Source: Aurelia coerulea (lineage: Eukaryota; Cnidaria; Scyphozoa; Semaeostomeae; Ulmaridae). From it: 64,000 nucleotides of DNA. The stretch is taken from contig CM076943.1 of assembly GCA_039566865.1 (NCBI GenBank), forward strand, positions 20,060,501 through 20,124,500. The letters are read 5' to 3'. The notes beneath the pieces were generated by a model. It was not told the DNA's origin. It made no database searches and worked only from the letters and a program-made list of their open reading frames with translations. Each line of letters starts with the position of its first letter. The stretch's first letter is position 1. Position numbers and translations under genes: made by a program. Below, piece by piece: positions 10,701-21,946 of this stretch.

Positions 10701-13700
10701 TTTCAGTTGTTCTTGTTATTGTCTTTCGCTAAATTTTCTTTTATTGAAGATTCAATGCTCTTGCGGTTTCTATGTGAATTTAAAAAGTCTACAAAGGCTT
10801 GTTCGCGCATTTCAAGTCATGTGGCAATACTCTAGGGAAGTTTCTGTATTGTACTACTTTTTACATTCATGGCAAAAGTTTGCTCGTTGCGAAATAAGTT
10901 ATAAAATTCAAAAGAGGTTTTATCAAGAGGCTTTATCACCTGACTTGAAGTGGCGTAAACAGGTCTCGACAAGCCTTCGCCGATTTTGTCTATTGGAGAG
11001 GCAATAACTTCGCCAATCCTGGAGATATTTTAACCGGCATCCAAACTTGTACACCCAAACGTCTGGAGAGTAGATTGCGTTAAAAAAATTCGGGAAATCT
11101 CAAGCAGTTTTTTGTCCTGGTTGCGTTTTATGAAGGTAGGTAAAATTTAGGAAAATCTTCACGAGTTTCTTTTGTCTCCCTCGCTTTTTAGCCGTCTGAT
11201 TGGTCTGTGAAAATGAGGCTTTGGCGGTTTCGACCATGGGCCACGAGCAATCGGCTATGTACGACGAATGATTCCTATGCTGGCCCTGATAGCGTTGCAG
11301 GACATATGCTCTTGAGAGAGCAGTTTATTCGAGGCACTGAACAATAGATCTGGAAAGAAAGTGACGTTTTCAACGAAGCTGAATCCTTGATGAAACCGTC
11401 ATTATATCACTTGACTTCATCACTCTAGCCAGGCAAAACGTTGCAGCGTCTCATGGCAAATTTTTATTAATTTTAAACATGAATGCGTTTCTTTGATGTT
11501 AGTGCAGGCATGGATGCTTAAGACGCCACAGATGTGCTTGATTGCCGCAGGTTTGTTCCATTGCGGGAGAAAACATTATTTACTACAGACGAGCTAGCGT
11601 GAGAGATCTTTGAAACCTCCGCCACACCTGCACAGGACAATACAAATTTTTCTCCCCAAAATCTCTTCCGCATAAAAATATATGTTTTTCTTCGCAGAAG
11701 CATATATGCTGAAACATAACTGCAGCTTCTAACTACCCATGGTACAGGCCAAATGCGCAACAATGTTTAATGGAGGCTCTTGGGAGGGGTTTAACTTCCA
11801 TATTTGGTGGAACATTATGCACCATGATTTGAAAATAGTTCTCGGACAAAGCAAACAACTTCAAAGGAATTGAATCCATATAAATAGCTGAGCGTTAAAG
11901 GGTCTGTTTCATCCAGCATGCCTTGCACATGCCGTCTCTTGGTTGGCCTTTGTTGTCACCATTTTCATGGGCCATGAAAATGGCGAAAACAAAGGACAAC
12001 CAAGAGACGGCACGTGCAAGGCATGCTGGATGAAACAGACCCTTTAACGCTATCCTGAATTTTTGCTGACAAAAACCGCAGACAGAACTTTGTTATCACA
12101 CGATAGTGCTAAAGTCATTAGCAGTGAAAACCAAATCCTTGTATTACCCTCGGGAATTTCTTTGGTTTAATTTCAATAGCTATTAAATCATGAGCGTGCC
12201 ATTATGCGGAATCAATGCCTTTAATGGAATTGCTCTCAGCAATGCAACAAAAATTAAAATCTTGAGGTATGGTCAATGATGAGAACACTAATGATAATTT
12301 TAGGTATGAATACAGCCCGCCAAAAATCACACTGTGCACATATTTTGAACCAGGTAAGAAAACGTTGTGTTTAAATTCGCAATCAACCCCTAAATGAGAT
12401 CGCACAAAAACAACAAAATACGGAAAATAGACCTTACCAAGTCATAGAGCTCATCGGCCATTGTTGGTTTTGGAGCAGTTGTCCATTTTGCACCAGCATG
12501 AAAATATTCTTTCATTAGTTTTCGATAAGCACGATATTCAAAAAACCTTGCTCTCCATGCCATTGGGGCCTCGATTATTTCCTCTCCAACAACAAGCAAT
12601 ATGTCTCTTGGCATTGCTGCATACATCCCTTGAGATTTGAAGTCAGGTGTTTCATAGTGCTACAAGTTAGAGAGACATTAAGACCCCGTTTATACTGTAC
12701 CGTTACAGTTTTGATCTGCTACAAAGTCGTTAGGGCTCAAAAACGTTTGCACTGCTCCAGGGGAAGACTTTTCCATGGATAATAGGAGATTCAAAAGTGT
12801 TCCAAATTAACAGTAGCAATATAAACGGAAGGCTGATCCGCTAAGCATAGGTTTCAAATCTTTAAAAAGGCCGGTGTAAAATTGAGTGACCTATTTCTTT
12901 GAACTGAATGACTGCAAACAAACTTTAGCTAATTCTCTATAATTCTACAATTGGATTTTTCTGAAATTTTTAATATTATCAGAATTAGAGTGTTTTTCTT
13001 CTTTTTCAAGAATTCAAGAAAAATCTTCAAAAAAAACTTAAAAACATCGTAATTTCTGAACCATTTGACGAAACTTGAAGTAATTTCGAAGAACCCTAGT
13101 TTCTGGATGCCTACAATATGGTATCAAGCAAAAGTATATCACTCATCTGGTTTATGATTCAGAAATTTGATGACGTCACATCCTCAAATGAGCTGAAATG
13201 TAAAATATGCTGTAATTTTGAAAAATATTTAAAATTTCTGGAAAGTCAAGAATTATAAATAGATATCTAAAGTTTCTTTCAAGCCATTCAATCAGTCGAA
13301 ATAGGTCATTGAATTTTACACCCACCTTTTTACGTAGATTTAATAATTTGGAACCAATGCTGATCCGCTACACTTTCGTTACAGATTCATAGAACAATGA
13401 CAGATTTGGCAAGACAATATCATGAGTTGGTTATGATTGACACCGCAATTCAAAGCTATAAGCGATCACAGACAAAGGAAATTCTCTCAATCAGTAATTC
13501 AAAACAAACAAAGCCGTAAAAGTTTCTCTGAAACCCAGGTAGCTAGCTCGCTCGTTGTGCATTCCAGATATTGTTGTTAAGAACAAAAATGAGCAAAGAT
13601 CGAAAGAAGAAGGATATATCTACACATCTTCCACGGGCATTTAATTTATTTGATTCAAAAGCCGATTGGGAGGCGATTCAATTCTCTTATTTTTTGGGTG

Positions 13701-16700
13701 TGATTAAAACACTTACTGCTCAGCTTCTGGACCAAAGAAATAAAATGCCAGAGGTAGATGTGTAGATATATTCTTCTTCTTTCGATATATGCTCGTGTTT
13801 GCTCTCAAAAACAATTTCTAGAATGCACAACAAGCGCGCTAGCTACTTGGGTTTCAGAGAAACTTTTGCGGCTTTGTTTGTTTTGAATTTGTGGTTGAGA
13901 GAATTTTCTTTATTTGCTGCCACTAATCGCTTTGAATTTGGGTGTCAACTAAAGTATCTCATACTATTGCGTTACAAGATCTGCCCATGGCATGTGCCTA
14001 AAACAGTGTTACAATCGTATTTACAGGTTTTTTACAATTTGGCGATGAAGCCCCTTTAAATGCACCCAGCATACCTTGCACATGCCATCTCCTTGTTGAT
14101 GACCATTTTCGTGGACCATGAAGATAGCACCAGCAAAGATTTGACAAAACAATGTATGCACAAGCATGCCGGTTGCAAAGTCTCACTTAAAAAGTGGCCT
14201 ATTTTACTTACCTGAGAGTGGTCTATTTTCTCAGGCCTTCGTACAACAACTCCCTCGTGCTGAAGTATGTTACACAATTCTTCGATTTCTTCAACTGCTT
14301 TCTTAAGGTGCTCTTCAGGGAATGACTTGCCGCCATTTTTCGTGTAGAAATCCCAATGTTTTTCATATGTGTTTGCTTTCACCTCAACCGACATTTCAGG
14401 TACGCATGCATTTTCAGCACGGCCAACGATGACTTCTTCCAATGGGTCCCATTCGTTGTATGAGCACACTGGGCTGCTTGAAGGGGCTGGCTTGATCTGA
14501 ACACTGGCAAGTTTGGATCGCTGTTTGCTCTTGGCAAGCTGAACAAAAACAAGATTTCAAATGATAACGAAGAGAAGCAAATTGCACACCGGGTGAGTGA
14601 CAAGTGAGAAAAATGTGTCCACTGTTTGAAAAATCGAACATTCAAGCAGTAAAACAATGCAACCAATTTGTAAAATATCACATCCATCATCTTAAGCCCT
14701 GTTCACACGGCACAAACTAACCCGGCGGGGCGAACCTGGGTTAAGCTAAACCTGGTTCAACCCGCGTCTGTTCACACGAAAAGATCCTCAAAATGTGTGT
14801 GAACACAAAACTGGGGCGAACCTTGGTTAGTTTTATTCCCGCATGCGCAGTTGGTAAGATAACAAGCAAGAATTTGAGAAAATGGCGGACAGAAACCAAG
14901 ATGACAATGCTTTGTGTATGCTTATGTTTAGCCGGCAGATTTTTGTTTTAAAATGTATGGTTTTGGCATCGCATGTGTTTATGAAGAGGCGAGCACTAGC
15001 ACGAAAAAGACGGCCAGAAAAGAATCGAGTTTCTGCTCGAAATCATATGGCTTCGTATCTCAAGCGTATCATAAAGAAATTTCTTCATCCTCCCAAGTTG
15101 ATCCTCGGTCTATTTTCCTCAATTCATAGCATGAATATGTATAACAGTTTAGAATGAATAAATGTATGTGAAGATAACACAACTTCAGCGCATGAGATAA
15201 AAACTAACCTAGGTTCGCCCCAGGTTTGCATTCACACGACATTTTCCAAAACTAACCCAGGTTCGACCCAGGGCGAACCCACCTCCTGAGCAGTGGCGTG
15301 CTGGCAGGGGGGGGCAGGGGGGGCAACTGCCCCCTGCTGGTCGAGTTTGAGGGGCGCCAGAGAGAATTTCTATCTTAGGGGGCGCAGAAGGCGCCCTGAT
15401 CAATTAGTTAGTGGACGAAGAGAACTTCTTGAAACATCGCAATGATACTAGGATATCAAATGGAAATTCAAAGAAGGCGCTGTTTAATACCGGGTGTCCC
15501 AAAAAATGTATACAGATTTGGTTGACCCCAGCGATGTGAATTTAGCTTTAATCAATAGCTAATTACTCTCAAAATGTTCCTCGATAGTTAACTTGAACAT
15601 AGATACCTCGGTTGTTGGTATTGGTGCTTTAAGAGCAGAAATATCAATCTTGAAAGCTCAAATTTGCGTCCACTTGCAAACCAGAGCTTTGGCCTTTTGG
15701 CCTAAGCAAATTCCTGAACCACATCGAAATTAAGAACTGAAAATAGTGAAAAATTAAGAAACATCCTAATGGGTGACTGGGGGGGGGGGGGGGGGGGGGT
15801 GACTTCTGGAAAACGTAATAATACAAGATCTAATCTTGTTCAAATTTTGTCAAAGCTCTCGTTGATTTATACACTGTGCCTTAAGAAATTGCTTAGGCCA
15901 AAAGGCTAAAGCTCTGGTTTGCAGGAAAAGGCAAATTTGAGCTTTCAAGATTGATATTTCTGCTCTTAAAGCACCAATACCAACAAACGAGGTATCTATG
16001 TTCAAGTTAACTATCGAGGAACATTTGAGAGTGATTAGCCATTGATTAAAGCTAAATTCACAGCGCTAGAGTAAACCAAATCTGTATAAATTTTTTTTGG
16101 GAGACCCGGTATTTCTCACGTCATTATCTTTTATTTCATAAATCATTGCGTATCTATTCAAGTATGATTCCAATCAAATAAGCTTAATACTAATGACACA
16201 ATTAGCAGTCAAACGTCGAATTTGAATTTGATGTGTAGACCAGCCAAACAGAAAACGAAGCAACGAATACGTGATGAATATGATGATTATGATGAAGATT
16301 TTGACTGGCCAGGTGCGATACACACAAAGCAAATTGACGAAAAGAGCAAGCTGCCATCCTTTTCTGATGCCTTGCAGCTGCTATGTCATCCCGTCATCCC
16401 ACGTATCATCTAATGCATGCTATGATCCCATCTTAGGGCACGTTTATGCTAATGCAATTGCCATTCCTGTGAGCTCTTCAACTGTTGAGCATTCGTTTTC
16501 CACGTCGCGGATACGCTCAACGATGGTAGATTTTTCTCTCCCTCCACAAAGACGAGCTCATTGACAGTTTAGAATTAGAAAGAAGTTTTCGAGAACTTCA
16601 ATAGCATTTTATCATGAAAAACTGGCATTGACTTGCTTCCCTTGCAAAGAAAATCTGTATTGGTATGAACAAATGAACTGGCATAGATCAATTCAGCTAA

Positions 16701-19700
16701 CGCTGCTATCACTTGGTCAAAGGGACTCATACCATTACTCTTATAAAGTGGGTCCCCTTTAGGCCCACATAGAGTGGTTCCGTATTTACCCATCAAATTT
16801 CTAGAATTTAGTTTTCAACCAATAAGGACAACTGTTGTAATTGCTATTTAGACAGCTGTTGTTGTTGCATCCAAAAAACAGTTGATACGGCCTAGAGTTC
16901 TCGTAGCTGCGATGGATCTATTTTGTTTCTACAGAGGAAGATTACTGCTTGAAAGGTATATTGTCTGTGATTGGTAGGTCAGGAAAACAATATTTTTTGT
17001 ACTAAAAGTTTTCTCTTCAATGTTTAAGCTCCAAGCAATTTTGTTGTGTGTACGAGAACTCCCGCTTGTTTACGCCGTTTTGAAACAGGGGACCCACTTT
17101 ATAAGAGTAATGGTATGAGTCCCTATGGAGCAACGGATATCTGCAAATCAAAGAACACGGCGAAACAAGGGACGATAAGTCATAAGTCAAGAAAGGGATG
17201 CCATTTTGACCTATTGCCCCCCTGCGATCTCAACCCCAGCACGCCACTGCTCCTGAGGTGGGTTAGTTTAACCCGGGGCGACCCAGGTTAATCGCGTTCA
17301 TACTGCAAACATCTAACCTCGGTTAATTTAACCCAGGTTCGCCCCGGGTCAGTTTGTGTCGTGTGAACAGGGCCTTACTCGCGACTTAAACTTAACTTTG
17401 ATGATTTTCCTTGAGAGTTGAATTGCATTATTTCCTTCAGAAATCATAAATTAGCCAAAAGTTCTTCTCAATATGACCAAAACAGCTAAAGTGCCCAGTT
17501 CACTAAATTGCAGATTTTTGAAGTGAATAAGAATAAGGTTAATCTTACCCTACAAACATCATACAAAAAATTATGGAAGTCACAACTTCAGTACTCCAAA
17601 AAGGGGAAATTCCTACGTGATATGGACAAAGAACTACCAAATAACGCCTTGATTTATGTTCCCCAATATCTAAATCGAAACAGTTAGAAAATTATGCGTT
17701 AGAGTCAGGATAAAGGACGCTTTTCTCGCTAAAACAGAGGCGTCAAGCCGAGTTTTCATCGTGAAGGGGGGCAATTGCCCCCACTTGCCCCCCTAAATCC
17801 GCCACTGCTGGCACACAGGGTACCTTGTTAGCTGCTTTTGAAATGATTTGAGCAGTCTAGACCAGATATTGCATACAATTCGACAATCAATTCGTCATCC
17901 ACTTGTTCTACAAATTGGATAAAATACTTGACGTAGGGAGTCCCCTAGAGCAATATTTGGCATTTGAAGTCGATCTTTATGTTTTAAGAATTCGGTTTCG
18001 TCTCATACACAAAGAGAATCAACGGAGATAAAGCCCCACGCGTGGAAGGAGTCTGGGTTTTCTATTATTAGCCTATTATATTCGATAAAATCGAGACGTT
18101 CGTGGATATTGTTTAGCAAGAGGAACAATAACGTGCGTAAACCAAGTCATCAGACATCATCAGCACCAAGCTTTTTACAGATTCCCCGTTTTACAGATTT
18201 TGAAAAAGTTGCGTTCTTTTCGTTCATATAAGAAATACCAAGTTTATAATGCCAAAATCGACACTGCGTGCAAGGATCTTCAGAGACGTAGCAACCGCGG
18301 GGAGGGGCATTAAGATTTTGCAAGAAACAAAGAAGTGCCCTTTTTATTTTCAGGAAGTGCCCCTTTAGCTCGATGAAAGATGGTGCCCTTGAAGTGTCCT
18401 GCCCCCCCCCCGTCAATTCTGAGCAATTCTGAGATGCTTCCTACGTCCCTGAGGATCTTTAACATGATGGGCAGTACCTTCAGATTCCTCCTTTTAGTTT
18501 ACAGATTTTGAATGAAATCTGTGTTGTCGGATTTATTGTTGCTGGCTCATAAGAGAACAAAAAGAGATATTATAACAGTGTTGGCTGCAGCTTCATACAA
18601 AGATGCACACAAACAGGGCGGATCCAGGGAAAATCTTCACTGGGTCCAATCCGAAGGCGAGCGAAGCGATCCGAAAAAATCAGGGGGGTCCGGGGGTACC
18701 CCCCGGAAAATTTTTGGTGACCACGCCCTTTAGATCGGCTTAAAACACTATTTCAGGGAAATTTTCTTCAACCACGCCCTCGAGGTTTACACACTAAATG
18801 TTGCAAAGTGATGCTTCAAAACTAAATGACTTTAGAGTTTGAGGTTATTGCTGCCGAAGGCAGCCTTACTATTCTTAATCAATCAGATGAAAGCGAAATT
18901 AGTCTGCCGTCAGCCTGTGTAGACAGGGCAGCTCACGGCTGCGGTTTGCGGGCGCGCAGCTTGTGAGCATTTATCCAACAACCAACAAAAGTTCTCCAAC
19001 AAAAGATAATGAGTTCTTCCTACCTACGTAACTACCTAACTACGTCAATGGACGACAAAGGTTTATTTCTGAAAATGCAGAACTCAATATTACGGACCAC
19101 GGAACCATGGACTACAGAATACGGAACCAAGAGCCTTGGACCCAGGAACTAGAAACTGGCGGAGGAGAGTAACTCAGTATTCTATAAATCATTTACCTTT
19201 TGAACCATTATCCAACTGTAAATTCCAGCAAAATACATGTTTCCTTAGTGATAATCATTCAATTAATTTCTATAAAAATCAACCTCGCTACAGTCACATT
19301 TGGTACAAATACTAATCGGCAGCACTCGCTGACGGTTGTTATATCTAGTATATCTTATAGTCCTATCAATATTCCAAGTCCCCAAAATCATCAGTGAATC
19401 CTCCATTTTAATCATTTCCAAGCGATCCTTGCGATGGTCAGCTCCTTGGAGACCTTGGATGCCGTTAAAAAAGTCTACAGTTGTTTTAAATCTGCCAAAT
19501 CAGCTCTATCTCTTTCCTCCATATTCCTCAGTTCCTACCACAGTCAGTAGTCGTAGCCTATTCTGCCTTTTCTAGATTCGAAACTTCATATGATGCAATC
19601 ACAGTTTTATTCATTTCAGTGGACACAAACAGGTATTTATAGCTACATCCATCTCAATTGCGACGTCAGAAATTTGCTAAATTTAATCTGCACTGGACCC

Positions 19701-21522
19701 AGCCACTCCGGAATCCATCGCAGTGGCTGGGTCCACAGTAGGCTAAAATTAGAAGTTTTCTGACGTTGCAATAGAGATGAATATAGGTATAAATAGATGG
19801 GTCCATCATCCATGAGCACTGAACAAAGAAGGATTGACATCATATTTGAAACCATTGTACCTGGATATTCGCTTTAGTGCTGTAGACAGAACATCATTGC
19901 TAGAAATAGTCACCAACAGGCAGAATTACCGGACCATTGACTCAAGCCCTTAGATCAAATCAAAAAGACACGAGAAGAACTAGACCTGCTTGTTTACTAC
20001 TAAAGATAATTTACAATCTCATTTTTCAAAATCTCTTCCACTCAGAAAAGACTGAATGACTTATTATAAAAAAGACGGTGACCTTTCTATTAATAGCCAA
20101 CATTTGATTTGTTTGAGTGGGTCCTGGGACCCAGTGGATCCGTCACTGACAAAACTGTGAAACGCACAGTTTCCATGATCCCCTTATTACAGATTCCCCG
20201 ATGAAGCCCCAATGCCCCGAAACCCCATTCCACCTTTTACAAATAGTTCCAATAGCCTGCGTGCAGGCATTGCAGACTATACCCAAGGAATACCTTTTCC
20301 TTGGGTATGTCTGCACACGCCCTCAACAGGCTAGTAATTTCCCCAGACTCTCGGGAAAATTAAAGTGAATGAACGGAGCTATGTAGAGGCAATCTATAAA
20401 TAGGACAAAGAAAACTCCTACGCACGTCATTGTTCCTCTTGCTAAACAATATCCACGAACGTCTCGAAATCATCAAATACAATAGGCTAATAATAGAATA
20501 CCCAGACTCCTTCCGCGCGGGGCTTTTATCTCCGTTGATGCTACAAACAGCTTAGTAACGTGGCAACTTCAAATGACTGAGCAAATATTGCGAAATTCGT
20601 GCGAGCAATTTTTAGATACCGAAACACAACTTGTACACCTCCTGTAAATTGAGCATCATTCCATTGTTGAGCTTCTGTTCTGCTTGCTGTACCTGGGGGT
20701 GTGTTTTGATTTGATTGTTTTGATGATTATGATGATGATGAAAAGGCTCTGCGCTTTGACGCAATGTTTTTGACGCAACACAATGCATCACAATGTCTTA
20801 TAGTCTTTAACGGAATTTAGCACTTCACACATTCAAACAAAACGCTAAGAAAAGCAAAAGCTTCACAAATAGAATTCCAATACATGGCGGGCGCCAACTC
20901 TTTACAAAATTCAAAGGACGTGGGGGGATTCTGACGAAATTTGTCAGCCTAAATATATACGGTTATATATGGTTATTCCAAACAACACTAAAATATCATG
21001 AAAACTATCCAACTCAACTGCTGAACAAGGAATCTGCGACGGTTCACACAGCACAGACACTTTCCTTCTTCTTGACTTCCTCTTCTTGTGTTTATTCAAA
21101 AATGATGTCCACTATCATTTCATTTGTTCAAAAATTAATAAGAGTGAATCTCCCCCTGGACAAGATTACTTTAGCATCTACAAAAAGTCTATCATCATCA
21201 GATCATGATCAGTTGATTAATCTAAAATTTGCTGTCCTGCAACGCAATCGACAGAGACGTGGCTTTATGAGAAGAAAAACTTCTTCGAAGAAGATGTCAA
21301 AGGAGCAACGTATTAAAATCCCAGGTAGCTCGCTTCACGTCGAAGTTCACGGTTCCTAATTACTTAAATCAACTCGTCAGTTATTGATATTCACAAGTTG
21401 CATCTGCAGACGTATAATAACGGAGAATTAAGATAATATTATCTGACCTGTGAGAACGGATTCACTCTTGATCGAAGAGACCACCGAAGCGATGCATTCA
21501 GGACTTGTCTTGACAAATGCAT
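4654..21522 (-). CDS. GATM: Glycine amidinotransferase (L-arginine:glycine amidinotransferase), six exons
   Basis: Transfers the amidino group of arginine to glycine, giving guanidinoacetate and ornithine; this is the committed step of creatine synthesis in mitochondria. Exons (transcript order): 21448-21522, 14212-14538, 12438-12659, 9839-9976, 7725-8054, 4654-4779. All junctions are phase 0 with GT-AG ends, giving 405 aa against 423 in human from memory. Residues 1-25 are arginine-rich without acidic residues, a typical presequence. The mature enzyme starts near [19 protein letters not shown]. The catalytic Asp (EPCFDAADF, residue 237), His (PMHIDATF, 286) and Cys (GGGFHCW, 390) are all present, each 17 below the human number, so no internal gap exists. 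The 6.9-kb first intron and the others are packed with transposons. The product call is near certain; exon 1 is inferred from phase and presequence character. Confidence 0.96.
5377..7470. mobile_element. About 510-bp AGCATAGG-family MITE split by a hAT element
   Basis: The 9-bp TSD AAGAGTGTT is at 5368-5376 and 7471-7479. The first 8 bp of the MITE (AGCATAGG, 5377-5384) are separated from the rest (6960-7470) by the 1.6-kb hAT element. Removing the hAT insert and one AGCATAGG copy leaves a standard family member of about 511 bp. It lies in GATM intron 5. Confidence 0.93.
5385..6959. mobile_element. Non-autonomous hAT-type element, 1575 bp
   Basis: Inverted termini are CAGGGCTGGAAAA and TTTTCCAGCCCTG, with a second matched subterminal block GGTCGGAGGCA near both ends. 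The 8-bp TSD AGCATAGG (5377-5384, 6960-6967) is itself the end of a MITE. No transposase reading frame was recognised. Confidence 0.9.
7725..8054 (-). CDS. GATM: GATM exon 5 (catalytic His)
   Basis: Encodes 110 residues, VTNYSGIKW through [16 protein letters not shown] and [20 protein letters not shown] to ITK. Acceptor CTTCTAG, donor GTAAGA. Confidence 0.97.
8350..8943. mobile_element. Foldback element with about 190-bp arms
   Basis: The arms start CAAGGGCAGATTTTGTAATA and end with its complement. CCTTCAGA flanks both sides (8340-8347, 8947-8954), suggesting an 8-bp TSD. Relatives lie at 13400-13987 and 40688-42024. It is in GATM intron 4. Confidence 0.8.
9047..9208. mobile_element. 162-bp MITE
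   Basis: Termini GTATTACCCCGCCACTTAG and CTAAGTGGCGGGGTAATAC-type complement, with mismatches, bracket an AT-rich centre. It is in GATM intron 4. Confidence 0.7.
9839..9976 (-). CDS. GATM: GATM exon 4 (catalytic Asp)
   Basis: Encodes 46 residues, [17 protein letters not shown] through [13 protein letters not shown] to IFAQRSQ. Acceptor ATCATAG, donor GTAAGA. Confidence 0.97.
10305..11281. mobile_element. Long-TIR element related to the AGCATAGG family, 977 bp
   Basis: Arms of about 290 bp are nearly identical and inverted, starting AGCATAGGAATCATTCG. The 9-bp TSD GGCCCTGAT is exact at 10296-10304 and 11282-11290. Long TIRs plus 9-bp TSD are typical of Mutator-like (MULE) elements. It is in GATM intron 3. 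Confidence 0.88.
11897..12047. repeat. About 150-bp near-perfect foldback
   Basis: GGGTCTGTTTCATCCAGCAT runs into its own complement around the loop centred on GGGCCATG. Diverged partial copies are at 4085-4170 and 14068-14175. It is in GATM intron 3. Confidence 0.85.
12438..12659 (-). CDS. GATM: GATM exon 3
   Basis: Encodes 74 residues, [19 protein letters not shown] through [18 protein letters not shown] to ADELYDL. Acceptor TTGTAG, donor GTAAGG. Confidence 0.97.
12844..13361. mobile_element. AGCATAGG-family MITE, 518 bp
   Basis: Inverted ends are AGCATAGGTTTCAAATC and GGAACCAATGCT. The 9-bp TSD GATCCGCTA is exact at 12835-12843 and 13362-13370. It is in GATM intron 2. Confidence 0.92.
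13400..13987. mobile_element. Diverged copy of the 8350-8943 foldback family
   Basis: The arms contain CTAGCTCGCTCG and TTGACACC / GGTGTCAA motifs in the same order as the 8350-8943 element. No clear TSD was found. Open frames across the arms are not genes. Confidence 0.65.
14212..14538 (-). CDS. GATM: GATM exon 2
   Basis: Encodes 109 residues, beginning [14 protein letters not shown] and including [20 protein letters not shown] and [14 protein letters not shown]. Acceptor TTGTTCAG, donor GTAAGT. The first 24 residues complete the presequence and linker. Confidence 0.96.
15490..16109. mobile_element. Mariner-like MITE (CCGGGTGTCCC ends), 620 bp
   Basis: TA at 15488-15489 and 16110-16111. 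Inverted arms of about 140 bp include CAGATTTGGTT and ACCAATACCAACAA motifs. A right half of the same family lies at 25527-25755. Confidence 0.88.
16222..16564 (+). pseudogene. hAT transposase remnant (C-terminal dimerisation region)
   Basis: Two overlapping frames separated by a frameshift near 16400. The second contains [18 protein letters not shown], which resembles the P-V-S-x-x-x-x-E-R-S-F-S signature near the C-terminus of hAT transposases. It lies inside an element with hAT termini, which supports the call. It is broken and short. Confidence 0.5.
16726..17128. mobile_element. Foldback element inside the hAT element
   Basis: GGACTCATACCATTACTCTT is repeated in inverted orientation near both borders (about 16729-16765 and 17086-17125). 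Confidence 0.65.
18018..20539. mobile_element. TIR element of about 2.5 kb
   Basis: ATCAACGGAGATAAAGCCCC faces its complement, and matching arms continue for about 120 bp. The interior holds a foldback around 19620-19810 (GGACCCAGCCACT / AGTGGCTGGGTCC) and a CCGGGGGTACCCCCCGG palindrome near 18690. No coding potential was recognised. It is in GATM intron 1. Confidence 0.75.
21448..21522 (-). CDS. GATM: GATM exon 1 (start codon and mitochondrial presequence)
   Basis: ATG at 21520-21522 opens 25 codons beginning [14 protein letters not shown] and ending NPFSQ, before the donor GTCAGA. Phase 0 fits exon 2. There are several arginines and no Asp or Glu, as expected of a matrix-targeting helix. 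No other ATG lies between the upstream stop and this one in frame. Assignment rests on phase and composition, not on sequence conservation. Confidence 0.8.
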
Positions 21523-21822
21523 TTTCCAACAGCTATGACTGCAAGCAAGGCTGATGATAAAGTATAGTAGGGTTCTTGTTCGAATATGCAGAAAACCATA
21601 GACTTTATTCCACTTGTTTTGTGAAGCAAAAATGTTTTCATGGCCGGCCTTTGGCGATTGCTGCTTCCAATGAACTGACCTGACCGCCAAGCAAAATACC
21701 AGGAGGGAGGGGTTCCTGAAATTGGCACTGTGAATGTCACGTGATTCATATTGGCATGGAGGTTGGATTGTGTTCTATTTAGAGTCTTACGATCTTATTA
21801 TCATGATAATAGTAATCCGTTC

Positions 21823-21900
21823 CTAGCCTACGCGTAGACCCATTATCCCAAAGGAGGGAAGGAGGAAACGTCCTTTGGGATAATGGGTCTACGCGTAGGC
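21823..21900. repeat. 78-bp perfect-arm hairpin upstream of GATM
   Basis: AGCCTACGCGTAGACCCATT and the following CCCAAAGGA are mirrored after a short AAGGAGG loop. It lies about 300 bp upstream of the GATM start codon. Confidence 0.85.
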
Positions 21901-21946
21901 TATCCGTTCCGTGTTCAGAAATTTTCTTCAGAAGTTTATAGTCATA

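Larger units (their letters stand above)
15291..17249. mobile_element. hAT element nested in the Harbinger-like element
   Basis: Termini CAGTGGCGTGCTGG and CCAGCACGCCACTG have the exact 8-bp TSD CTCCTGAG (15283-15290, 17250-17257). It contains a hAT transposase remnant and two smaller insertions (15490-16109 and about 16726-17128). Confidence 0.92.
14695..17374. mobile_element. PIF/Harbinger-like non-autonomous element carrying nested insertions
   Basis: Inverted termini are RGCCCTGTTCACAC with further matching AACCTGGGTT blocks, flanked by TTA at 14692-14694 and 17375-17377. A TTA/TWA TSD with GGCCCTGTT-type ends fits PIF/Harbinger. Without the hAT insert it is about 710 bp. An ATG-initiated 91-codon frame at 14882-15157 ([12 protein letters not shown]..., basic) may be a remnant of an element protein; I do not recognise it. 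It is in GATM intron 1. Confidence 0.87.

Noticed and set aside
15778..15800. Long G tract (also C/G tracts near 297, 2570, 39118, 56262)
   Set aside because: Homopolymers with likely sequencing or assembly uncertainty; no function inferred.
21823..21900. Perfect hairpin considered as a microRNA precursor
   Set aside because: Nearly perfect arms and short loop fit a foldback insertion better; no small-RNA data. Same reasoning for 11897-12047 and 34790-34850.
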